Below are positions 35,728 to 42,290 of a stretch of 64,000 nucleotides of DNA, one piece after another (position 1 is the stretch's first letter; the number at the start of each line of letters is the position of its first letter). Location: NCBI GenBank assembly GCA_963741625.1, contig CAVUIT010000008.1, positions 124,001-188,000 of the forward strand. Reading direction: 5' to 3'. The stretch is from CAWBBA01 sp963741625 (GTDB lineage Bacteria > Desulfobacterota > Desulfomonilia > Desulfomonilales > Desulfomonilaceae). The translations under genes and the position numbers were made by a program. The notes below the pieces were generated by a model. That model was not told the origin of the DNA, did not search any database, and saw only the letters and a program-made list of their open reading frames with translations.

Positions 35728-35886
35728 GTAGGGCGGCCCGTGGCCGCCAATTCCTTGATTCGGCTCAATGCTCCATTTCATAAATTCGGTAACATATTTC
35801 GGGAAGAAGTGGTGGGACAGGCATCCTGTTCATCAGTGACCTGTCCTACCCATACAGAGGGGTAGGGCGGCCTGTGGCCGCCCTAC
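35728..35886. repeat. GTAGGGCGGC palindromes and an extended GGTGGGACAGGCATC repeat
   Basis: GTAGGGCGGCCCGTGGCCGC at 35728-35748, GTAGGGCGGC...GCCGCCCTAC at 35862-35886, and a repeat at 35771-35851 whose first part (TTCATAAATTCGGTAACATA then TTTCGG) is shared with 56526-56620. Confidence 0.6.
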
Positions 35887-35888
35887 CG

Positions 35889-36500
35889 TCAGACGCTTTG
35901 ACCCTCCACAATCCTCTCTGTCAGTACCAAGACAAGCGTAAATATCATGTCCAGCTCGAACCACCGAGTTATGGACTTGTCGAAGAGGACGGAAACTGAT
36001 GCAGGGAATTCTTCATCTTCTTTCCAAAGTACGTAAGTGACGGGCATGAGAGGAAACGGGAGGAAGCGCATGGCCTTGTCCCCATGCTGTACAGGAAGAC
36101 CGCCGAGTTCTCGGCCGCGACTTTCGAATGCTTCCGGATCGCGTCCATAGAGCTTGGCGATGGGAGCGACGTTCAAGGCGTGTGGTCCCTGAAAAAAGGT
36201 TACTCCGCCCGGGAAATCTTTTTGGCTCGCTTCTTTGTCTTCCAGAGGTCCCCCATTTTTCGCGACGAGATAGCGGATGAGAAGGATCTGGAACTCTTCG
36301 GGCAATTCACGTTCGGGATTGGGAGAAAGCTCAACAATTCGCTCGGCAACCGGATCCACAAGGCAGACCGAATTAAGGAAATCGACCTCATAACCCTTGC
36401 CGTCGGTAGGGACCCTTACGCCGTCTCTACCTAGAATCTGTTCCCTGGAACGGCTCCGAAGATCCTCCCAGTGGAACGGATGTGGAGCAGCACAACCCAT
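35889..36500 (-). CDS. DUF3786 domain protein
   Basis: 203 aa. ELPEEFQILLIRYLVAKNGGPLEDKEASQKDFPGGVTFFQGPHAL and PVTYVLWKEDEEFPASVSVLFDKSITRWFELDMIFTL match the DUF3786 pattern seen in sulfate reducers, acetogens and methanogens; function unknown. Soluble, no signal. Single gene. Recognition is from memory of the family. Confidence 0.75.
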   Translation of the reverse strand: MGCAAPHPFHWEDLRSRSREQILGRDGVRVPTDGKGYEVDFLNSVCLVDPVAERIVELSPNPERELPEEFQILLIRYLVAKNGGPLEDKEASQKDFPGGVTFFQGPHALNVAPIAKLYGRDPEAFESRGRELGGLPVQHGDKAMRFLPFPLMPVTYVLWKEDEEFPASVSVLFDKSITRWFELDMIFTLVLVLTERIVEGQSV

Positions 36501-36529
36501 TAGCGCCTCCTTTTGAGGAAGTGAAATTG

Positions 36530-36600
36530 TTCACCGCAGAGATCGCAGAGACCGCAGAGATAGCCAGTTCTTCTCTGCGTTCACTGCGCACTCTGCGGTT
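36530..36600. repeat. CGCAGAG-type dispersed repeat, short copy
   Basis: Begins TTCACCGCAGAGATCGCAGA and ends CGCACTCTGCGGTT, with the same ends and internal CGCAGAG units as 30639-30823. The remaining gap to 36856 holds only the promoter described next. Confidence 0.6.
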
Positions 36601-36791
36601 GGTCTCTCAGACAACTTTCCGCGAACATCGCAATATATCAGTGTGCGCGAGGAAAATCGAGTGTCGGTCGACTCCATTTAGCTAACGAAAAATATTTTCG
36701 CGGGAATTTGCCATCACGGTTGTAATAGATTATAACGCCGAGAGGTCGGGGCTATTTCCCAGCGTTTCAACATTATGCCCGACAAGGCCAC

Positions 36792-36819
36792 TTGACTTTA
36801 GGGAAAAAGTCAGTAGACT
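36792..36819 (+). promoter_or_regulatory. Promoter with TGACTTT-N6-AAAGTCA dyad upstream of the first Cys-rich gene
   Basis: TTGACT at 36792-36797, 16-base spacer, TAGACT at 36814-36819. A perfect inverted repeat TGACTTT (36793-36799) / AAAGTCA (36806-36812) fills the spacer, the location used by MerR-type metal regulators and by some repressors. CTTGACTTT is shared with the promoter at 41681. Confidence 0.5.
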
Positions 36820-36856
36820 AGATCATTAAGGAATTGGCACGCAGAAACAGGACACA

Positions 36857-37312
36857 ATGCTGAGTCGTTTAGTAATAATAATTACATGTGTTTCTCTAGT
36901 CGGGGTAACCATCGTTCCTGCTTCTTCCATTCCCTGCTGCTGCAAATCCATCCAAGCTAATTACCGCGATCAAAGTGGAATTTCGGGCCCCAGGGCCGAA
37001 ACGGGCCCGGCCTGCTGTTCAAGAACCGTGGCCAAAGCCCGTTCGTGCTGTTCCACTAAAGTGGTTCAGGCTTCCTGCGCTAACGGACTCGTAAGAGACG
37101 AATGCCCCAAATGCCGATGCGTGCAACAGTTACAGATTGTTGCCCTTTCGGGATACACGGCTATTGAGACCAGTGTTAGACTTTCCGCAGTAACGTTTGC
37201 GGCAGCGGCTCACTCATCAGGGATCCAACCTTCCCATATGGCCGGCATAGTGCCCGAGGTTGACTGCCGGGACATTGTTATCAGTCTTCAAACTTGCACT
37301 CTCCGCTGTTGA
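36857..37312 (+). CDS. Exported Cys-rich protein (MLSR family, member 1)
   Basis: 151 aa. N-terminal signal (MLSRLVIIITCVSLVGVTIVPASS) then a Cys-rich segment: PCCCK, PACCS, SCCS, ASC, ECPKCRC; 15 Cys in total, one in the signal. The C-terminus DCRDIVISLQTCTLRC resembles that of the 41742 gene, which also begins MLSR. No known family recognised. The Cys clusters suggest soft-metal binding in the periplasm (inference). First gene of the metal island, behind the dyad promoter; weak ribosome site AGGACACA. Confidence 0.7.
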   Translation: MLSRLVIIITCVSLVGVTIVPASSIPCCCKSIQANYRDQSGISGPRAETGPACCSRTVAKARSCCSTKVVQASCANGLVRDECPKCRCVQQLQIVALSGYTAIETSVRLSAVTFAAAAHSSGIQPSHMAGIVPEVDCRDIVISLQTCTLRC

Positions 37313-37450
37313 TCCATCCTTCACAACATTCTTGATTTCACCGTAGTACTTTAATCCAAGGGCTGCACGAGAATTCCTGTTTATTCTTGAATCCTCATGC
37401 CTAACGAAGTCCGTGTAATTGTGCGGACTCCAATCAATGGGAGTGCAAGT

Positions 37451-38395
37451 ATGTCCGTTGAAAAACAGATCAAAAAGATCGACCTGGACACTCTAAACCA
37501 GGCGGATCGCAAAGTTTCTCTCGGCAAGTTACGCAGGGTGGGCCTGGCTCTGGTAGTGCTGCTCTTTCTTGCAGGTGGCGTCTATGGTGCGTACAGACTT
37601 ATCGCCGGCGAGGTGGTGGCATCCAGATTTACCGTCAATGACATGTACTGTCCTGCGTGCGTTATCACAGTAAAGGAAGTTGCCGGCAAGATTCCCGGCG
37701 TCATTGAAACCGATGTGAGCCTTGCGGGTCAGGACGTTATTGTCAAATACAGAGATAAGCAAACAAACCCGGACCAGATCAAGGAAGCCGTTGCCCGTGC
37801 AGGATATCCGATCAAACTGGACGGCATGTTCAAGCCAGGTGGCGAGGGAATTAACGAGGTAGTAGTGGCCACCATCAATGGTAAGCCGGTATTCCAGAAG
37901 GACATGAAGGTTCCTCTTGACGTAGACAAAGTTGCGCCGAAGGATTCCGACCCGGCTTCGACCTTATTCTCTACCGTCGGGAAAGAGATCTTGCTGCAAG
38001 CAGCGGACGCTAAAACCATAGTGGTGCAACCTTCCGAGGTCGAAACAGAGATGGAAACCATTGCGAAGAAGAACGGGATCTCACAGGAGGAATTCCTCAC
38101 CCAGATGAAGGCTGTTTTTGGTTCCAAGGAGAAGTATTTCCAGGTGGTGGGCCAAAGGCTTGGCATCCGGAAACTCCTGGATGAGCACGTGCTCGCGGGC
38201 ATTCAAGACCCGCAGGAACGTACGCGAAAGACAATGGAATGGGTGGGCACAATTTTCAAGGATTCCGACGTTAAGATTATTGATCCCGGCTTCAAGGAAA
38301 AAATCCATGCAGTGGCCGGTCAGGATGACTGGAAAACTTTCTGGCCGCGGATGATCGCCACGGGAACAGAGCTGAAAAGCCTACTGGTTCAGTGA
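37451..38395 (+). CDS. Membrane-anchored HMA domain fused to a SurA-N-like domain
   Basis: 314 aa from the ATG at 37451 (GGGAG seven bases upstream). Short cytoplasmic N-terminus, one membrane helix (about 28-50), then a heavy-metal-associated domain SRFTVNDMYCPACVITVKEVAGKIPGVIETDVSLAGQDVIVKYRD with metal ligands C67 and C70. Residues from about 125 (NEVVVATINGKPVFQKDMKVPLD...ILLQAADAKTIVVQPSEVETEMETIAKKNGISQEEFLTQMKAVFG) resemble the SurA/PrsA chaperone N-domain; no parvulin isomerase domain follows. Predicted to sit in the periplasm and pass a metal to, or fold, exported Cys proteins of this cluster. Confidence 0.75.
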   Translation: MSVEKQIKKIDLDTLNQADRKVSLGKLRRVGLALVVLLFLAGGVYGAYRLIAGEVVASRFTVNDMYCPACVITVKEVAGKIPGVIETDVSLAGQDVIVKYRDKQTNPDQIKEAVARAGYPIKLDGMFKPGGEGINEVVVATINGKPVFQKDMKVPLDVDKVAPKDSDPASTLFSTVGKEILLQAADAKTIVVQPSEVETEMETIAKKNGISQEEFLTQMKAVFGSKEKYFQVVGQRLGIRKLLDEHVLAGIQDPQERTRKTMEWVGTIFKDSDVKIIDPGFKEKIHAVAGQDDWKTFWPRMIATGTELKSLLVQ

Positions 38396-38471
38396 CACTT
38401 GATTGCCCCAACCTTGCCCGCCGTTAGGCGTGCGATCGTATTCAAGCTTTGAAAAAGAAAGGTATAAGAAA

Positions 38472-38939
38472 ATGCAGAAGAAATATACGAGATTTTTTGT
38501 AGCCGCAATAGCTGTTATAGGGATTCTTACCACCATCGGTGTAGCCTTTGCCTGGAACTTCACTGTTCCCGCCGTGGACGTTAAGCCGGCGAACGGCGTG
38601 TTCGCATTCCCTGTCGCCTCGTTTCAGGATGGAAAGGCCAGGCATTTTGAATACAAACATTCCCCGAACCAGGTGGTACGTTTTTTTGTGGTCAAAAGTA
38701 CCGACGGGGTTATCAGGGCCGCATTCGACGCGTGCGAAAAATGCTTTCGTGCAAAAAAAGGTTACGTGCAGCAAGGGGACAACATGGTTTGTATCAACTG
38801 CGGGCTGAAGTTCAGGACCGACAAAGTCAATGTGGTGACTGGCGGCTGCAACCCGGTCGCGCTGAAGAAATCCATCGTGGGACCCAACGTAGTGATGACG
38901 CAGCAGGATGTTCTGGCCGGTCTGAAGTATTTCCAATAA
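38472..38939 (+). CDS. DUF2318 protein (membrane-anchored double-CxxC)
   Basis: 155 aa from the ATG at 38472. Signal-anchor (residues 7-27), then a periplasmic domain with C88-x2-C91 (DACEKCFRAKKGYVQQGD), C107-x2-C110 (VCINCGLKF) and C126 (GGCNP), the DUF2318 signature. In Campylobacter-type iron uptake loci this family sits beside P19/FTR1 and FtsX-like ABC genes. Here it is followed after 12 bases by such a permease and ATPase, without FTR1 or P19. It may ligate Fe-S or another metal. Confidence 0.85.
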   Translation: MQKKYTRFFVAAIAVIGILTTIGVAFAWNFTVPAVDVKPANGVFAFPVASFQDGKARHFEYKHSPNQVVRFFVVKSTDGVIRAAFDACEKCFRAKKGYVQQGDNMVCINCGLKFRTDKVNVVTGGCNPVALKKSIVGPNVVMTQQDVLAGLKYFQ

Positions 38940-38951
38940 CGGAGGTAGGTA

Positions 38952-40109
38952 ATGAAACTTCACGATATAGCTGTAAACAATTTGAGGCGTAGGAAGGGGA
39001 AAGTATTCTTTCTCGTCATGGGGCTTCTAGTCGGTGTGGCAGCAGTGGTGGCCCTTCTCACTACAACCAGCATCCTGGAGGCAGATATAGCACACAAAAT
39101 GGATGAGTTCGGGGCAAACATATTGATTACCCCCCGGTCCGAGGGACTGTCACTCACTTACGGCGGATTGAGTCTGGGCGGGCTCTCTTTTGATGTGAAA
39201 GAGATTTCCGAGACAGACCTGGCCAAGATAAAGACAATCGAGAATGCGGCAAACATAAGGCTTGTCAGTCCCAAGGTTTTCGGGGTGTTCGAGAACCAGG
39301 GACACAAAGCACTCGTGGTTGGCGTGAATTTCGCTTCCGAACTTTCGCTCAAGAAGTGGTGGAAGATCAACGGAGACGAGCCCGCTGCGGAGCAAGATCT
39401 GATAGTCGGCAGCGAGGCAGCCGAGCGGTTTCAGCTCAAGCCCGGATCCTTCATCGACATAAAGGGAGAGAAATTTAAGGTGACCGGCGTGCTCGAAACT
39501 ACCGGCTCTCAGGACGATGGACTCGTGTTCATGTATATGCCCGTGACCCAAAAACTGTTCGGAAAAGAAGGCAAGGTCGGAATGGCGGAAGTGGCGGCGC
39601 TGTGCAAGAACTGCCCGATTTCCGAAATAGTCACCCAGATTTCTGAGAAGATCCCAACAGCCAAGGTGACCGCGGTTCAGCAGGTAGTGGAGGGCCGCAT
39701 GGACACTCTCCACAGCTTTCGTAAGTTTTCTCTCGGTATTTCCGGCCTGGTGTTGTTCGTGGGCTCGATGGTCGTGTTTGTTACCATGATGGGAAGCGTG
39801 ACCGAGCGCACTCGGGAGATCGGAATATTTAGCGCAATAGGTTTCAGGCGCTCTCACATAATGAGGATTATTCTCCTGGAAGCCTTCGTAGTGTCGTTAA
39901 TGGCGGGGGTGGCCGGATATCTTGCCGGGATAGGTGTTACCCGCCTGTTGCTTACTTTTCTCAGCGACCAGATGCCACACTTCTCTCTGGATCCTCTCGT
40001 GGCCGTGGGTGCGGTTTTTCTGGCGATTGTGGTAGGACTCCTGGCTTCCCTCTATCCCGCGCTGACCGCATCAAAGATGGATCCCAGCGAAGCTCTGCGG
40101 ACTTTATAA
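38952..40109 (+). CDS. FtsX/MacB-type ABC permease
   Basis: 385 aa. First helix in LRRRKGKVFFLVMGLLVGVAAVVALLTT, a large periplasmic domain (about 45-255), then three helices at the C-terminus (SLGISGLVLFVGSMVVFVTMMGSVTERTREIGIFSAIGFRRSHIMRIILLEAF...). The GxRRxxI coupling motif for the ATPase is present. The periplasmic part holds CKNC (near 217-220), possibly metal- or thiol-active. GGAGG upstream. In the operon DUF2318-permease-ATPase. Confidence 0.9.
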   Translation: MKLHDIAVNNLRRRKGKVFFLVMGLLVGVAAVVALLTTTSILEADIAHKMDEFGANILITPRSEGLSLTYGGLSLGGLSFDVKEISETDLAKIKTIENAANIRLVSPKVFGVFENQGHKALVVGVNFASELSLKKWWKINGDEPAAEQDLIVGSEAAERFQLKPGSFIDIKGEKFKVTGVLETTGSQDDGLVFMYMPVTQKLFGKEGKVGMAEVAALCKNCPISEIVTQISEKIPTAKVTAVQQVVEGRMDTLHSFRKFSLGISGLVLFVGSMVVFVTMMGSVTERTREIGIFSAIGFRRSHIMRIILLEAFVVSLMAGVAGYLAGIGVTRLLLTFLSDQMPHFSLDPLVAVGAVFLAIVVGLLASLYPALTASKMDPSEALRTL

Positions 40110-40121
40110 GGAGGTTTCCAA

Positions 40122-40814
40122 ATGAGTTACATTACAGCAAATCAGGTGGTCAAAGAGTTCGGCCACGGTGAGGCAAGAGTAGCCGCAGTCCAGGGGATCG
40201 ACCTTGCAATCGAGCAAGCCGGCTTCATATCAATCATGGGTGAGTCCGGAGCAGGCAAGAGCACCCTTCTTTCCATGCTGGGCGGGCTGCTAAGCCCCTC
40301 CCGAGGCGAGATCCTCATCGAAGGCATCAACATATATTCACTCAAGAGGGACAAATTGGCCGATTTCAGGCGTGAGTTCATGGGATTCATTTTTCAGTCG
40401 TTCCAACTGGTCCCATATCTCAACGTTGTCGAGAACGTCCAGTTGCCTTTGGCAGTCACCCATCATTCACAGGCAAACAAGAAGGCTTTGGCTATGTCAG
40501 CCCTGGAGAGGGTCGGACTGCAAGACAAGGGGCATCGCCTTCCAAACCAGCTTTCAGGTGGCGAGCAGGAGCGGGTGGCCATCGCACGGGCCGTGGTCAA
40601 TGAACCCCCGATCCTGTTTGCAGACGAGCCTACGGGCAATTTGGATTCCAGGAATTCCGCGGACGTGATGAATCTTCTGAAGAGGCTTAATGCCGATGGC
40701 CAAACAATTGTCATGGTCACTCACAGCAGACACAACGCGGAATACGCTGACCGCATCATAGAGGTTGCCGACGGAAGGCTCAAGGAAGCGCAGGCAATCA
40801 GGGCGGTTGTCTGA
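40122..40814 (+). CDS. ABC transporter ATPase, LolD/MacB type
   Basis: 230 aa. Walker A GESGAGKSTLLSML, Q-loop FIFQSFQLVPYLNVVENVQLP, signature LSGGEQERVAIARAV, Walker B ILFADEPTGNLDSRN, H-loop MVTHSRHNAEYADR. Pairs with the FtsX-type permease 12 bases upstream. Start ATG with AGGAGG. Confidence 0.93.
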   Translation: MSYITANQVVKEFGHGEARVAAVQGIDLAIEQAGFISIMGESGAGKSTLLSMLGGLLSPSRGEILIEGINIYSLKRDKLADFRREFMGFIFQSFQLVPYLNVVENVQLPLAVTHHSQANKKALAMSALERVGLQDKGHRLPNQLSGGEQERVAIARAVVNEPPILFADEPTGNLDSRNSADVMNLLKRLNADGQTIVMVTHSRHNAEYADRIIEVADGRLKEAQAIRAVV

Positions 40815-40908
40815 GTTACCACGAGATGGGCGGGAAATGCCCTCTCCTGAGAGGGCAGCCCGATCACTTAAGAGCATTTTTTCGCAGAGAAGGAAAAGGA
40901 GGAAGGAA

Positions 40909-41493
40909 ATGAAGATGAGAATACTCGCGGCGGCTTCGATTATCTTGACCGTCGTCCTCGTAGCGGCAATAAGTCACGCGGCCCCGAGCTGCTGCGATCC
41001 GAAAACCAGTTCGACTCCGGGAGCCACGCTCGCACCGGGCCAGCCGACGAGAGTCACTATACCCGCTGCCTCGCCACAACAGCGCGTTATGACTCCCCAG
41101 GTTATCCCTGCTATGGTCAGAGCAACCGGCAGCAACTGGAGCGGGCCGGTACCACAAAGGCAGGTTGCAGCCCCCAGGCCGGTGGGTCTCCCGAACGCTC
41201 CTGCCGCACCGAGTTGTTGTACTGGGCCGAACAACAGCGGGCCCGCAAGAGGAATCAATCCCGCACCTCAGGCCCAGTCTCGTGGCTGTGGGTGCTGTGG
41301 CTGTGCCGGTGGCCAGGCTTCATATTCGGGTTTCCAGCCCGCTAGTGGGCGAGTTCTGACCACATCGAATCCGCCAAACACCGGCCAACAGGTGTTCCCC
41401 GTCGCCCAGGCCCCCTGTTGCTCGACAACAGGGCCCGGCAACAACCAAGGGGGCTGGAACGCATCGCAGACAGGCTTCCCAGGACTATGGTGA
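40909..41493 (+). CDS. Exported Cys/Pro/Gly-rich protein
   Basis: 194 aa from the ATG at 40909 (GGAGGAAGGAA upstream). Signal peptide MKMRILAAASIILTVVLVAAISHAAP with AxA cleavage, then low-complexity Pro/Gly/Gln/Asn-rich sequence carrying paired Cys: SCCDP, SCCTGPNN, RGCGCCGCAGG, PCCSTTGPGNNQGG; 10 Cys in all. No family recognised. Spaced CC pairs on a disordered chain would suit periplasmic soft-metal binding. Last gene of the first half of the island, followed by a hairpin. Confidence 0.65.
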   Translation: MKMRILAAASIILTVVLVAAISHAAPSCCDPKTSSTPGATLAPGQPTRVTIPAASPQQRVMTPQVIPAMVRATGSNWSGPVPQRQVAAPRPVGLPNAPAAPSCCTGPNNSGPARGINPAPQAQSRGCGCCGCAGGQASYSGFQPASGRVLTTSNPPNTGQQVFPVAQAPCCSTTGPGNNQGGWNASQTGFPGLW

Positions 41494-41524
41494 TTCGTAC
41501 CTTATAATGATGAGATGAGTGGAC

Positions 41525-41560
41525 CCCATCTCCCTCCCTGGAAAGGGGAGGGGAGATGGG
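41525..41560. repeat. Hairpin CCCATCTCC/GGAGATGGG
   Basis: Nine-bp perfect outer stem with further C/G pairing inside, 30 bases after the Cys/Pro-rich gene. It could end transcription or be another dispersed repeat; no T-run follows. Confidence 0.45.
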
Positions 41561-41680
41561 CCAACCAAACACTGTAAGTAGCCATAACCTATTAATCCAA
41601 AATAGGAATAACTTTCGAGAAAAGGCGACGCGGGAGCAAAAGAGTCCTGAGCAGTTTTCCTACTAGTACAGTAAGGAAAC

Positions 41681-41713
41681 TTGACTTTGCCAAAAGAGAT
41701 TGCATCGTAAAAT
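41681..41713 (+). promoter_or_regulatory. Candidate promoter of the second Cys-rich gene and CusBA operon
   Basis: ACTTGACTTT, the same ten bases as at the 36792 promoter, with TAAAAT 21 bases after TTGACT. A spacer of this length is too long for an unaided sigma70 promoter but near that of MerR-activated ones. No matching dyad is visible in the spacer. Confidence 0.35.
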
Positions 41714-41741
41714 TGTGGTGTATTGAAATAAGGAGCCCGAA

Positions 41742-42149
41742 GTGCTGAGTCGAGTCGTAGCCATTATTCTGTGCTTATCTGTCGCGGGTCTGCCGGTGGC
41801 AGGAGGACTGTCTTCAGTGTGTTTCGGAGGAACGGTATCGCTTCAAGGCCCCACAAAGCACCACATGTGCAGTTGCGCGTCCGCGAATTGCATGGAAGGA
41901 GCCTGCTGTTGTGGCCATCACGGGAATGCGGGCTTCAACATGTGTGGCTGCGGTGATATGAACCTCGTTTTCTTACTCTCCGTGATTCAACCTGCAACAG
42001 CCGGCCAAAACTCGCTTCGTGCTCCATTTTCCGCTGAGGCATTTGAGGTGGCTCTGAATGTCACATCTTTCGGGGGGGCAAGGTTTTCTTATCCCTTGGA
42101 CTACAGCGGAATGGATGTTTTATTCCGGACCTGCTCATTACGTTCTTGA
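41742..42149 (+). CDS. Exported Cys-rich protein (MLSR family, member 2)
   Basis: 135 aa, start GTG with AAGGAG six bases upstream. Signal MLSRVVAIILCLSVAGLPVAGG, then HHMCSCASANCMEGACCCGHHGNAGFNMCGCGDMN (Cys and His rich; 11 Cys in all), and a Cys-poor C-terminal half ending RTCSLRS. N-terminus, length and ending parallel the 36857 gene, so I take them as diverged paralogues. Probably periplasmic metal binding. It opens the run leading into the RND pump genes. Confidence 0.7.
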   Translation: MLSRVVAIILCLSVAGLPVAGGLSSVCFGGTVSLQGPTKHHMCSCASANCMEGACCCGHHGNAGFNMCGCGDMNLVFLLSVIQPATAGQNSLRAPFSAEAFEVALNVTSFGGARFSYPLDYSGMDVLFRTCSLRS

Positions 42150-42290
42150 CCCTGCCGATAGATCAAGCAATAGCTATTACAGCGACACAAGGGGACTCGT
42201 CCGTCTGAACGGCGACACGCTGGGAAACTTTAAGCGACGCGGACAGACTAAGAATGAACAGATAGGGGCACTTTTCGAGAGGGAAGAATC

